Both the position numbers and the translations under genes were made by a program. Below are positions 33,741 through 46,364 of a stretch of DNA of 64,000 nucleotides, piece after piece. The stretch lies in contig NC_082420.1 in NCBI RefSeq assembly GCF_004011695.2, forward strand, positions 124,001 through 188,000, written 5' to 3'. The notes under the pieces are model-generated. The model searched no databases. It had not been told where the DNA came from and worked only from the letters and a program-made list of their open reading frames with translations. The first letter of the stretch is position 1, and every line of letters starts with the position of its first letter. The DNA is from Ascochyta rabiei (Eukaryota > Ascomycota > Dothideomycetes > Pleosporales > Didymellaceae).

Positions 33741-35099
33741 ATGGGCGACGCATATCCTGGAGAACAAAGACCGACTACACTTCGAGCGGAAGAGTTGAGT
33801 GACTGGGCTGAATTGCTCAGGCAGAGTGGTTCCTCGTCTGATCCGCAGGAGCTGACATGGCCCGTTCCGCAGCCGAGTTCCGCATCCACTACATGGACTA
33901 TGGGGGAACTCGAGCCCCCAACGCGTCCCGTTACACCAGAGTGTGACTCGGGTGTTGACGACGCTCGTTCCAGGACAGAAACGCCCGCTACTCCAGTGGC
34001 GCCCTGCGCACCGACGCAGCAAGATCGCAGGACTATCTCCGCTGCTGAGCCTAGGTGTGCAGTGTGCTACAAGAGCTTCAAAGGCCGCCGGTACGAGTGT
34101 CGCGCTGAGCATTTCAACACGTGCTGGGACAAGCTGCGCAAAGCTGCTGTTGAGAGTACCAGCTCAAGCCGACGTTTAGTCTCATCGGATTCGCCGTCAT
34201 CCAAAGCGCCTTGCCCTACCAACACGGATACCTCCACAGAAGCCTGCGTGTTCTGCGACCTCCCCCTCGGCACCCTCTCCTGCACCGCGACCTTCGAGCA
34301 CCGCGTGCTATGCCAACGCAACCTACCCACCCCACCGACGACCTGTCCTCGCTGCAAAACCCGCTTCTCAGACGAATCCCTCCCTTGGAACTGCTGCGAG
34401 ATCGCAGAGCACATCTACACCTGCACAGCCTCCACATCCCAACCTCCCTTCTCCGCCGCAAGGACCCACTGGCAGGAGACCACCTCCGCGCGCGCCGATC
34501 CCCGTAACTGCGCACACTGCGCCCTCCCGCTCGAGCACTTCACCTCCCTGGACGCCTTCCACCATCGCCGCCTCTGCCTGGAGAAAAGTGCACCAGCGCA
34601 CTGCCCCGTGTGCTTCGGTCCCTTTCCCACCGTCTCCGAGCGCTGCACCTGGGTGGATCTGCACTGGCACGTGCATGGCTGCCAGCACGGGGGGGCCCTA
34701 TCAGCGATCGACAAAGACGACTTCGAGTCGCTGGAAGCGCGGTGCCAAGGCCGGAGTCGCGGGGTGTGGAAGGTGTTTGGGCGGAACGAGGGATTCTTCC
34801 TGGGGGTTAGGAGGGGCTGGACGCACCGGGAGCATCGAGATTCGTTTCGAGAAAAGACAAAGGATAGCGTGGCGGGGGCTTACACGACCCGGCCGTCTCG
34901 CCTCCGGAGCTTCGCTGTTCTTGATCGCGGCGCGGTTCGTGTGGTGCAGAGAGTGCGCAGTGGGAGGCGCGTGTGGGCTAGTCTCGGCCGCTTCCTTTGC
35001 TCCCAGTTCGCCGTCTACAGTGTGCCTGCTCACGGGCGCGGAGGAATGGTCAGCCGGATGGGGATGGAATACACCATCGACGACATCGTGCGTGACTAG
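33741..35099 (+). CDS. Unknown protein with five Cys-Cys-His-Cys modules
   Basis: I start at MGDAYPGEQRPTTLRAEELS (33741), giving 452 residues. After an acidic, Pro/Ser/Thr-rich N-terminal 90 residues come five spaced modules, each with C-x2-C, about 15-25 residues, then H-x3/4-C: CAVC...HFNTC, CVFC...HRVLC, CPRC...HIYTC, CAHC...HRRLC and CPVC...HVHGC. The spacing is regular and each unit could bind one zinc. This is not the classical C2H2 finger. The remaining 130 residues are Arg-rich, ending GMEYTIDDIVRD. An unspliced intron in this last part is possible, since base composition and residue quality drop after about 34850. The role is unknown; nucleic-acid or protein binding would be typical. 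Confidence 0.65.
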   Translation: MGDAYPGEQRPTTLRAEELSDWAELLRQSGSSSDPQELTWPVPQPSSASTTWTMGELEPPTRPVTPECDSGVDDARSRTETPATPVAPCAPTQQDRRTISAAEPRCAVCYKSFKGRRYECRAEHFNTCWDKLRKAAVESTSSSRRLVSSDSPSSKAPCPTNTDTSTEACVFCDLPLGTLSCTATFEHRVLCQRNLPTPPTTCPRCKTRFSDESLPWNCCEIAEHIYTCTASTSQPPFSAARTHWQETTSARADPRNCAHCALPLEHFTSLDAFHHRRLCLEKSAPAHCPVCFGPFPTVSERCTWVDLHWHVHGCQHGGALSAIDKDDFESLEARCQGRSRGVWKVFGRNEGFFLGVRRGWTHREHRDSFREKTKDSVAGAYTTRPSRLRSFAVLDRGAVRVVQRVRSGRRVWASLGRFLCSQFAVYSVPAHGRGGMVSRMGMEYTIDDIVRD

Positions 35100-35302
35100 C
35101 CAGACGACAACCGCATGGATCTGCACACACACAAGCTCATTTGCGCACAAGCGCTTGTCGAGGAACAGGAGACTGTGGGTGGCAGTGATGAAGTGTGTCG
35201 TGTTCCAGACCACAGCGCCGTGGAAGAGCAAGAGGCGAGCTCAAGGACCGCCGCCAGCGAGAAATACAGTCGTCCAATATCCCAAGAACAGCGTAGAAGC
35301 AC

Positions 35303-35578
35303 TAAGTAGTTAATAAAGCGTAATACACTAGGTTTCTGTTCTTTCTAGCTTAAGCTAGACGCAGCGTTAGCTGATTCTAAAGCTAATTCTAATAGTAGGG
35401 CTAGTAAGTAGAAAAGAGAAAGAGAAAGAGGAAGAGAAAGAGAAAGAGAAAGAGAAAGAGAGAGATAAAAGAAGAAGATACTAAGTAGTTAATAAAGCGT
35501 AATATACTAGGTTTCTGTTCTTTCTAGCTTTAAGCTAGGTGCAGCGTTAGCTAATTCTAATAGTAGGGGTGGTAAGTA
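35303..35578. repeat. Duplicated AT-rich relic, two direct copies
   Basis: A segment of about 95 bp beginning ACTAAGTAGTTAATAAAGCG occurs at about 35304-35400 and again at about 35480-35575. The copies differ by small C/T changes and an internal deletion in the second. Each is followed by a GA-rich tract. The TA-rich composition resembles the RIP-affected transposons at 2.6-9.2 kb, but I could not match it to them. Probably a degraded mobile-element fragment duplicated with its microsatellite. Confidence 0.6.
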
Positions 35579-35579
35579 G

Positions 35580-35852
35580 GAAGAGGAAGAGAAAGAGAAA
35601 GAGAAAGAGAAAGAGAAAGAGAAAGAGAAAGAGAAAGAGAAAGAGAAAGAGAAAGAGAAAGAGAAGAGAAAAGAAGAAGAGAAAAGAAGGAGAGAAAGAG
35701 AAAGAGAAAGAGAAAGAGAAAGAGAAAGAGGAAGAGAAAGAGAAAGAGAAAGAGAAAGAGAAAGAGAAAGAGAAAGAGAAAGAGAAAGAGAAAGAGAAAG
35801 AGAAAGAGAAAGAGAAAGAGAAAGAGAAAGAGAAAGAGAAAGAGAAAGAGAG
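35580..35852 (+). repeat. Long (GAGAAA)n microsatellite
   Basis: About 270 bp of almost pure purine hexanucleotide repeat, interrupted once around 35660-35695 by GAAGAGAAAAGAAGAA variants. A shorter tract of the same type sits at 35413-35466. The hexamer keeps a frame open on both strands (Lys-Arg-Lys-Glu and Leu-Ser-Phe runs), which is an artefact. Confidence 0.92.
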
Positions 35853-35994
35853 TGTAGAATAGCGCATGTCACGGCAGAAATAGGCCTGTATAACGTGGCT
35901 GAGAAAGCAAGCACATGTGCGTACGAAGAGTACTTTTCTTTTGTCTGCGACAGCTTGTGATCAATGAACGCATGTACAACTTTCTCAAAGATGA

Positions 35995-38067
35995 CTAAAC
36001 CTTCTCCTTCTCGTCCCCAAAGATATGTACCTCAACCGGCGTAATCTCGTCCTCGCTGTACGTGCGTCCACGCTGCACCAGCGCCTGTTGTACAGAAGCA
36101 TAAACAGCAGTAACCCTGCGGCGCTCCTCGCTGCTCTTCTCCATCTCATCCGCTGCAGCGACGGGCCATCCGAAGCGGGCGAAGCGCAGCGCGACGCGCT
36201 CGTTCAGCCCCACGAGACGCAGCTGCGTGGCCTTGCCGCCAAACTTCTCGACGTCGGCTTTGAGGTCTTGGAGCGCGCTGAGGCCGGTGGTGTCGATGTT
36301 GTGCATGCCGCAGAGGTCTAGTACGACGATGCGGATTTGGACTGGTTCGTCGACGATGGCGGCTTTGGTGCGGAGGCGTGCGGCGCGCTTGTCGCCTGCG
36401 ACGCTCCAGTTTCGCTCTTTCTGTGCTTCTGGGGTGACGACTTGCCCTGAGCTGTGCGTCTGGATCGCGTCGAGGCATTGGTTCTTGATGTGGTATGCGT
36501 TGTAGAACAGCATGGACTGGTGGATGCGGAAAACCTGTGTGTCGAGGGGCACGACAGTGCTGTTTGGGTTGGAAAAGGTAGCGTCAAGCGTGGTGATGCG
36601 GCGCACGCGGTGGAACGCCTGGAAGAGGAGGTGGTAGCAGATGCTGAAGCCGACCGCTGCGCCGATGCCCACTTCAGACGAGACAAACAGGGTGAGCCAG
36701 AAAGCGAGCATGGATGCGATAAAGTCCACGAGCGACGTCTTCCAGTAGCCGTAGAAGACCTTGGGAGGGATGACAATATGCCAGACGGCAGTCACGATGA
36801 TGGCGGCCAGCGTCGCTTTGGGAATCCAGTACAGGGCCGGGCTGAGCTTGAAGAGGGAGAGGATGACTACGCCGCCCGCAATGACACCGTACGCAGGAGA
36901 CTTGACGCCAGAGTCGGAGTTGACAGCCGTGCGCGACATGGCGCCACCTACAGCCATGGAAGAGAAGAAGGAGTTGAAGAAGTTGGTGGTGCCCAGATAG
37001 ACCAGCTCTTGGGCGGGGTCCGTGATGTAGTTATTCTTGCGACCAAACGCTTTGGCAATGGCCAAGTGCTCCAGAGCAGCAGCGATGAAGGGGGCGATGG
37101 AGCGGGGGAACACCTTCTTGATCAGCTCGCTGTCGGGCATCCTAGGTGCCTCAATGCCGTCGGACTTGACCTTGCTCAGCGCCCACACCGGGTCGTCCGC
37201 TCTGTTCCTGTTGATGCCATACGAGATGCCAGTGAAGAGGATCAGAACGACGGCGCTGCGACCCAGTGCGAGCAACCACACAGCCTTGCTCTTCTTGCCC
37301 CAGCGCTGGCCCATCTTCTGCATCATCACGAGGATGAGAATACCGCCAAGGCCGATGCCACAGGTTGCACCGTCCCATTGCGGGAGCTTGGCAAAAATGT
37401 CGTGGATAATGTTCGCAGTACCCGTCCTGACCGTGATGCCGAAGAGCGAGGGAATCTGCCCAAGCATAATGACGATGGCAGCAGCGGAGATGAAACCACT
37501 GAGCACCGGTACCGAGATGAACTCGAGCAAGAATCCAAGCTTGAGGAGACCGATGGCGAGCGAATATATGCCCACAGACATGGCCACTGCAGAGGCAATG
37601 GCTTGTGCAGAGTAGCCTTCGTGGACTACGTCAGCGACAATCTCGGCAGTCAGGAGCCCCATGAGAGAGGTGGGACCGGTGGACAGATCTTGGCACGTCA
37701 GTTGTTGACTGCCATGGTCTTGATGAAACTCACCCTTGGATGTGCCCATGATGAAGACGAGGAAGTTGGGCAACCAGCTGGACATCAGCCCGAACTCGCC
37801 AGGGATGGTGGCAATCTTGGCGTAGGCCAGCGACTGAGGGATCAACAGCACACCGACAGTGACGCCAGCAAGTGTGTCGTTCAACAGCCATCGTGGATTG
37901 TATCCAGGGAGCCAATGCACCACGGGCACTCTCTCGACGAGATACTGAGCAGCGACAGAAGGAGCAGCACGGACAGCTTTCCCGCCATAGCGAACAGTGC
38001 GATTGATGGTGATGTCTGTGGAAACAGCATGACTGATGCGGCCTGGCATGCGTTTGAAGTAGTCCAT
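35995..38067 (-). CDS. SulP/SLC26-family anion (sulfate) transporter with STAS domain
   Basis: Membrane carrier of sulfate or related anions. The exon parts are 38067-37734 and 37688-35995, separated by a 45-bp intron (37689-37733; GTGAGT...CCAAG) that is in frame, so unspliced reading hides it. Splicing turns the junction into MGTSKDLSTGPTSLMG, the conserved SulP signature. The product is 675 residues. I start at MDYFKRMPGR (38067), because no ATG exists further upstream in frame. Family landmarks: NDTLAGVTVGVLLIPQSLAY, FLLEFISVPVLSGFISAAA, the AFGRKNNYITDPAQELVYLG and GGAMSRTAVNSDSGVKSP loop, then a C-terminal STAS domain (VVLDLCGMHNIDTTGLSAL). It is shorter than typical high-affinity sulfate permeases (about 800 residues), so substrate and membrane are uncertain. 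Confidence 0.92.
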   Translation of the reverse strand: MDYFKRMPGRISHAVSTDITINRTVRYGGKAVRAAPSVAAQYLVERVPVVHWLPGYNPRWLLNDTLAGVTVGVLLIPQSLAYAKIATIPGEFGLMSSWLPNFLVFIMGTSKGEFHQDHGSQQLTCQDLSTGPTSLMGLLTAEIVADVVHEGYSAQAIASAVAMSVGIYSLAIGLLKLGFLLEFISVPVLSGFISAAAIVIMLGQIPSLFGITVRTGTANIIHDIFAKLPQWDGATCGIGLGGILILVMMQKMGQRWGKKSKAVWLLALGRSAVVLILFTGISYGINRNRADDPVWALSKVKSDGIEAPRMPDSELIKKVFPRSIAPFIAAALEHLAIAKAFGRKNNYITDPAQELVYLGTTNFFNSFFSSMAVGGAMSRTAVNSDSGVKSPAYGVIAGGVVILSLFKLSPALYWIPKATLAAIIVTAVWHIVIPPKVFYGYWKTSLVDFIASMLAFWLTLFVSSEVGIGAAVGFSICYHLLFQAFHRVRRITTLDATFSNPNSTVVPLDTQVFRIHQSMLFYNAYHIKNQCLDAIQTHSSGQVVTPEAQKERNWSVAGDKRAARLRTKAAIVDEPVQIRIVVLDLCGMHNIDTTGLSALQDLKADVEKFGGKATQLRLVGLNERVALRFARFGWPVAAADEMEKSSEERRRVTAVYASVQQALVQRGRTYSEDEITPVEVHIFGDEKEKV

Positions 38068-39280
38068 GACGACCAACCGGTTGGACTTGTGAAGAAGAAC
38101 GAACGAAGCAGGATGCACTCCCACTCGTGAAGACAACGACTGTATAAAAGCTTCCGTCAGGCCCCAAGGCTATCCCGTGAACGCCAGGGTCGAGATATTC
38201 CCAGGCGCACGCCGCAAGGAGGGGCGCTGGCGAGGGTCAAGGGGAGAAGAGGGGACGATATCGCACCTACAGAGAGAGTGAGCGCTACACCCACCCATCT
38301 ACCGGCATGCATGGGTACATGTACGAGGCTCTGGGTGAGAGCCAGTCACACAAGATCAGCCATGGTACTTGGTGGAAGGTAGGCAGCCGGGGACAGGGCA
38401 TCGTTTTAGGAAATGAGCAGCACCTGCCAGCTTGCAACGTCACCATCTACCTTCCCTCTGTAGAAAGCGAGGCGCAAGCCGTTAGGCAGTGGAGACCAGG
38501 ACTCGGAGGCAAGTTGATATGACATGTTGATAAGCAAGTGTGGCGAATAGAAGAGCTGGCCAAGAGGGGTGCGAGTGGCAGCGGATGGCGCTTGCATGGG
38601 GTCAGCATGGCTGCATGTGTTGCTAAGCGTAGCCAAGGCGACGTCGGTGCAGTGCAAGCTCCGACGCAGTCAGTCAGAGCGTGGTGCGGGGTGGAGAATG
38701 GAGAGCGTTTGTGGAGGAGAGGAGAGTTGCGGTTGTCGACATGCCGAACGGCCGTGTTGGAGGACGGCGTTGCTGGCGATGAGAAGCAAGCTCTACCCCG
38801 CATTGACAGCGACAGTTGGTTGCCGTCAGCCTCCCGCGCGACGACACTCGTTGTGGCGGGAGGCTAACGTATCGAATTAAGCTTTCGGACAAGCTCTGCC
38901 GGCGATTGGCCAAGCATCCTTGTGAGGCATCTCCCGGCAGGGACGTGCGTCGATCCAAGGCAGTTGGACTGCATCGATGCAGAAACAGCTGGTGAAGGGC
39001 AGGAATGGGCCATTGTGGGGGGTGTGGATCGAATGCACGTGACGCTGTTACTGGCTGTAACGCTTTGCGTTGCGGAACGGCAAACAGGCAGGCCGCGAGT
39101 GTCTGGAATCATCTGGCGAACAAGCCAATAAGAGCGGGCGACATGCACGCGTGAGATCAAGGGCGCTTAGCCGTTTTGGCAGGTGTCTGCCACCCGTGAC
39201 CCCAACGTGAGCGTCTCAGGGAGAGCAGGAGCAAGGGGAGTACGGCGAGGTGAATGGGGAATATTCGGTGCCCAGGTTGC

Positions 39281-39620
39281 TATTACTAAGCAGCAGCTGG
39301 CATTTATGTATTTTCTCTAGTATTACTAAGCAACAGCTGGCATTCATGTATTTTCTCTAGTATTACTAAGCAACAGCTGGCATTCATGTATTTTCTCTAG
39401 TATTACTAAGCAACAGCTGGCATTCATGTATTTTCTCTAGTATTACTAAGCAACAGCTGGCATTCATGTATTTTCTCTAGTATTACTAAGCAACAGCTGG
39501 CATTCATGTATTTTCTCTAGTATTACTAAGCAACAGCTGGCATTCATGTATTTTCTCTAGTATTACTAAGCAACAGCTGGCATTCATGTATTTTCTCTAG
39601 TATTACTAAGCAACAGCTGG
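39281..39620 (+). repeat. 40-bp minisatellite, 8.5 units
   Basis: Eight full units and a half unit of TATTACTAAGCAACAGCTGG followed by cattcatgtattttctctag. Units two to eight look identical; the first differs at two positions. Such homogeneity implies recent expansion or ongoing conversion. It ends about 230 bp before the start codon of the next gene. Confidence 0.95.
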
Positions 39621-39692
39621 TGTGCTGAATGATGGCTGGCATTTATAGGTACCTCAGCTAGGCAGTACTTTCTCCAGCTTTCGCCGAGCGAC

Positions 39693-39741
39693 AGAGGTGA
39701 GGTGAGGTCAGAGGTGAGGTGAGGTCAGAGGTGAGGTGAGA
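39693..39741 (+). repeat. Short (AGGTGAGGTG) tandem tract
   Basis: About three units of a 17-bp motif, GAGGTGAGGTGAGGTCA, in the probable 5' leader of the gene starting at 39853. Confidence 0.8.
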
Positions 39742-39852
39742 TCGACTCGGCGTTTACGGCAGGCGCTAGCGACAAAGCTCGAAATTCATCGATCATCATC
39801 CAGAGACGACAGCCACGCCCACGTCACTGCGCGACATGCTTGGACAGAGACC

Positions 39853-42786
<2,934 letters not shown>

Positions 42787-42830
42787 GTCAGTGGTCGAGT
42801 GTTTGCCTGGGGAAGTAATTGACTTGGCTT

Positions 42831-43024
42831 TGGATGGATGGATGGATGGATGAATGGATGAATGGGTGGGTTGGGAGAGGGAGATGGATCGAGACGTTAT
42901 CATCCTCCTCATCATCATCATCATTGCCATCATCATTGCCATCATCATTGCCATCATCATTGCCATCATCATTGCCATCATCATTGCCATCATCATTGCC
43001 ATCATCATTGCCATCATCATCAAT
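42831..43024 (+). repeat. GGAT tract and 12-bp minisatellite
   Basis: (TGGA)n-like tract at 42831-42865, then from about 42910 some nine units of a 12-bp motif ATCATCATTGCC. They lie just after the stop of the repeat-rich gene. Confidence 0.9.
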
Positions 43025-43111
43025 GCTCTTCATCTCTGTGGTCCCTACATACCCCCTTGCCTGCCGGAACAAGAACCTAGCTCGCCCAGCCTTTGTGACG
43101 GACGAACCTTC

Positions 43112-43465
43112 ATGACCAACATAGTGACTCGACTCACTCCATCCCCAACATAGTGACTCGACTCACTCATCCCCAACATAGTGACTCGACTCACTCCATC
43201 CCCAACATAGTGACTCGACTCACTCATCCCCAACATAGTGACTCGACTCACTCCATCCCCAACATAGTGACTCGACTCACTCATCCCCAACATAGTGACT
43301 CGACTCACTCCATCCCCAACATAGTGACTCGACTCACTCATCCCCAACATAGTGACTCGACTCACTCATCCCCAACATAGTGACTCGACTCACTCATCCC
43401 CAACATCGTGACTCGACTCACTCCATCCCCAACATCGTGACTCGACTCACTCCATCCCCAACGCC
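43112..43465 (+). repeat. 28/29-bp minisatellite, 12 units
   Basis: Twelve units of AACATAGTGACTCGACTCAC followed by tc(c)atcccc. Units of 29 and 28 bp alternate through most of the array (an extra C in every second unit), so the higher-order period is 57 bp and the array probably grew by doubling of a two-unit block. The last two units carry CATCGTG in place of CATAGTG. Lies between convergent genes. Confidence 0.93.
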
Positions 43466-43508
43466 AACCGATTCCCACATCCTACCCCGCTACGGCGAAA
43501 TCTAGTCC

Positions 43509-45488
43509 TCACCACTCCGAGCTGCCAGTCACCACGTGCTGCCATCCGCTGCCGTGCACAGCCCACGCATCGTCCAGCGCCTCGACTTCCTCCTGCACGC
43601 CCAGCCACGCCGCTGCTGATGCCTCCTCGCTGACTTCGTCCCACGCGTTCGTCAGATCCGCCTCGCTGATGCCAAACTCCGCGTCCGGGTCCTCCGCGCT
43701 CTTCTCCTCAACCACATCCTCGGGCTTGTCGTGCGACGGGCAGCGGTTGAGCAGGCCCTTCAGATCCTGCCGATTCGCCGCCAGCCAGTACGCGCGATGG
43801 AACCGCTTCTCCGCCGCCTTGTCCGTGCCGGCGCTCCACTTGTGCTTGAGCAGCAAACACTCCATCTCGACGCACTGTTCCAGAAGCTGTCGCTGGTCGG
43901 AACCCAGCGTCGTCCAGTGGATCTCGTCGTGGCGATACCAGTGGTAGCCGTACACGCCCATGGTGACAGTGGAGTCGGGAGCCGGTTCATACTCAAACGG
44001 GTTGGTTGCGTTGTGGAGGACGAGGAGAGAGTGTCGACCGCCATCTTTGATAAACCCCTTCGAGACGTGGGAGAAGCGCCGGCGCTGGTACTCGGATTGC
44101 AGGCCGGTTTCGAAGAGTTGCTCGAGCCAGCGCTCTGCGAAATCGTATCCTCGACAAGGCTGTAGCTCGTAGAGGCAGACGGGCCACTTGTAGTCTTCAT
44201 ACTTGTCGACGATAGGCTGCGGGACTTCATCCAGCGTTGGAGCAGCTCGCTCCACGATTGCCTCGTCGTAATCTAGAGCCTCAAGGCGGGGGGACACTGC
44301 ACCAGATACAGAGGCGATATGCACGTCAAAGTGTGTTGTGGAAGCTGACCTCGAACGCAGATTCTGCACGTCTTCATACAACGTTGCGTTGGTAGTTGGT
44401 ACCACTTTGCGGCGTTTCCTTGAAGCAGTGGCTTTCGCCCTAGGTGGACCAGGCGTGGGCAGTGGGATGTGGACTGGCGCTTGGAGTCCCGACATGCCTG
44501 CGGCGATGGTGTGTCTACGAGCCTCGCCTTTCTGGCGATATATCTCCTGCTTGCGCCGACTCGAAGCGTCAAGCTTCTTCTTAGCAATCCTGACTGGAGC
44601 TCGAGCTTTCAAAGGGTCAGCATCCATCCCACCAACACAGTTCCGTTTTCGCTTCAACCTACCGGCTAAGTTGTCAGTGCGCCATTGCTGAACGACAGGC
44701 GTCTGGCAGAGTTGGCCATGGCGATCCATCACGGTGGGAGACGATGCAATCGAAGAAGCCCGCCACGAATAGTCATGTTCAGACGGAAGCGCGTAATGTG
44801 TTGTGGGGAGAGCTACATAAGGCGATCCATGTGCGGGTGCATGGTCTAGCTGTGATGAGAGGCCAAGAGCTGGCGGACGATCGCACGCTGCAGACAAGGT
44901 CTGGTCTGTCTGATGTGAATGGGCATGGACCACTCGGTCGTCTCGATTGCTTCCAGTGCCGTCGGTGTTCCACATTGTCAGATGGTTCGTATAAACAATA
45001 TTCGGACCTGATGCCAGGTACTCACGGGTGTGCGGTAGCAGGTCGCGGAAGCTTGGTCGCAGTCCCTGTGAAACATGGCTGGACTGCATTGACTGCTGCT
45101 GGTTAGGCAGGAGCCTGTGCATGTGTCTTGAGTTTGAATCAGGACAACGTAGTGGTAGAGCGTGTGTGTCATCGTCATAGGTAGGTGGAGTTGGCGGGCG
45201 ACGCTCAGCAGCGAGCTGGTGGGCATGTTGGAAGAATTCCTGTAGGGAGCCCGTATGCCTGGCGTGGTCTACAGAGCCATAAGCCACGTGCGGTGGATTC
45301 AGACCATGGTGTGGGGCGAAAGGACGGCCATCGGGCAGTCGCGCCAGTCCCGGTGGCAAGTCCTGCCAGATCTTGGATTGTCGAGCAGGCACATTGAGGT
45401 CGCTGGTAGGTGAACTTACACTCGCTCTATCTGGAGTCGCGTAAAGCGGACGTTGGTGGGCGGCACCACGACGATCGTGGGTATACAT
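43509..45488 (-). CDS. Unknown basic, probably nuclear protein
   Basis: An open frame of 659 codons from MYTHDRRGAAHQ (45488). The N-terminal 270 residues are His/Pro/Ser/Gln-rich and disordered. A central basic zone carries several nuclear-signal-like clusters (RLKRKRN, RIAKKKLDASSRRK, ASRKRRKVV). The C-terminal 220 residues look folded and are rich in Trp and Tyr (KYEDYKWPVCLYELQPCRG, FAERWLEQLFETGLQSEYQR, MGVYGYHWYRHDEIHWTT), ending in an acidic tail. A GTGAGT with a following CTGAC near 45030 could be a small in-frame intron, which I did not remove because no good acceptor follows. Family not recognised; a chromatin or transcription role would be a guess. Confidence 0.68.
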   Translation of the reverse strand: MYTHDRRGAAHQRPLYATPDRASVSSPTSDLNVPARQSKIWQDLPPGLARLPDGRPFAPHHGLNPPHVAYGSVDHARHTGSLQEFFQHAHQLAAERRPPTPPTYDDDTHALPLRCPDSNSRHMHRLLPNQQQSMQSSHVSQGLRPSFRDLLPHTREYLASGPNIVYTNHLTMWNTDGTGSNRDDRVVHAHSHQTDQTLSAACDRPPALGLSSQLDHAPAHGSPYVALPTTHYALPSEHDYSWRASSIASSPTVMDRHGQLCQTPVVQQWRTDNLAGRLKRKRNCVGGMDADPLKARAPVRIAKKKLDASSRRKQEIYRQKGEARRHTIAAGMSGLQAPVHIPLPTPGPPRAKATASRKRRKVVPTTNATLYEDVQNLRSRSASTTHFDVHIASVSGAVSPRLEALDYDEAIVERAAPTLDEVPQPIVDKYEDYKWPVCLYELQPCRGYDFAERWLEQLFETGLQSEYQRRRFSHVSKGFIKDGGRHSLLVLHNATNPFEYEPAPDSTVTMGVYGYHWYRHDEIHWTTLGSDQRQLLEQCVEMECLLLKHKWSAGTDKAAEKRFHRAYWLAANRQDLKGLLNRCPSHDKPEDVVEEKSAEDPDAEFGISEADLTNAWDEVSEEASAAAWLGVQEEVEALDDAWAVHGSGWQHVVTGSSEW

Positions 45489-46364
45489 CAGGCGGCAAAC
45501 AGTACGATGCTAGCAAGACGGCGGTAGAGTCTGTCGTTCGCATGGTTGGTCCGCTTGTGGAGAGGGGACTCGCAGAACATATAGACAGCGTGCGGGGTGG
45601 TTGCCTTGGCGGTAGTGAAAGGAAGAGGCGGTCTGCCAGGTGAGGGAAAGAGCGTGGGAAGATGCGCGCAAAAGCGGACGCAAACGCAGCTGTCCGTCTC
45701 TTCTGGTCCTGATTGGAGCGTCGAGCGGGTCGCGGAAGATGAGGCGCGCGTTGGCTTCTTGATGGAGTAGCAGAGCAAACGGGCGGTTCCAGTCGAGTGA
45801 CGATGCAAACAGGCCGCCTATTGTGCAGGCACTTGGTGGATCTGGTGCTCAAAGAGTACCAAATATTCGAGTTGATGGAGAAGAAGGAGCTGTTCACTTA
45901 TTCTTTACTCGCTTTGACAAAGGAGTGGTTGGTGCTGTGGTGAAGCAAACGGACGCGAGGACTAATCTAAGACAGCCGCAGTGGGCACCCGCAGCAGTGT
46001 GGCAAGGTAGACGGGGATTCTAACTTGCTCCATCGCCTAGCAAGGGCGCATCCCCATGAGCTGTGTGGTCAAAGAAAATACACAGGGAGGAGCTCTTTGT
46101 GCTATCCCTCTGGATAGGTCCGCAGAGGTTTCTGTAGCAAGAGTGGCTGAGCATGTGCCAACTCTCAACTGTCATATCGCACGCACTCATTGTGGAATCT
46201 TGGAAATAAGGCAAGTGCGCGAGCTGATGCTCATAAGCTCTTCCCATTGCGGTCTACGTCACTCGTCACGTTTATGCAACTCTTATCGTACTTGTCCCAG
46301 TCCCTGTGCTGTTGAACGCCAAACGAAGCATGCTGGTTGCGACTCGTGATCAGCAGTCGCGGCT
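45489..46364. other. Intergenic region, no gene supported
   Basis: Upstream of the unknown basic protein (minus) and downstream of EMP24 (minus). Short frames on both strands have no recognisable content. Confidence 0.5.

Larger units (their letters stand above)
38068..39852. other. Divergent promoter region with minisatellites
   Basis: 1.8 kb between the SulP gene (minus) and the repeat-rich gene (plus). The stretch 38140-39260 has open frames on both strands but no recognisable product. The right part consists of the 40-bp minisatellite (39281-39620) and the GGTGA-rich tract, listed separately. Confidence 0.5.

Noticed and set aside
35507..35914. Ser/Leu/Phe-rich and Lys/Arg/Glu-rich open frames over the GAGAAA tract
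   Set aside because: Pure microsatellite translation on both strands; no ordered residues outside the repeat.
36454..38130. Plus-strand open frame of 558 codons opposite the SulP gene
   Set aside because: Antisense shadow; no family features, while the minus strand matches SulP and STAS throughout.
39281..39620. 40-bp regular repeat considered as a CRISPR array
   Set aside because: Units are contiguous with no unique spacers, and the organism is a fungus.
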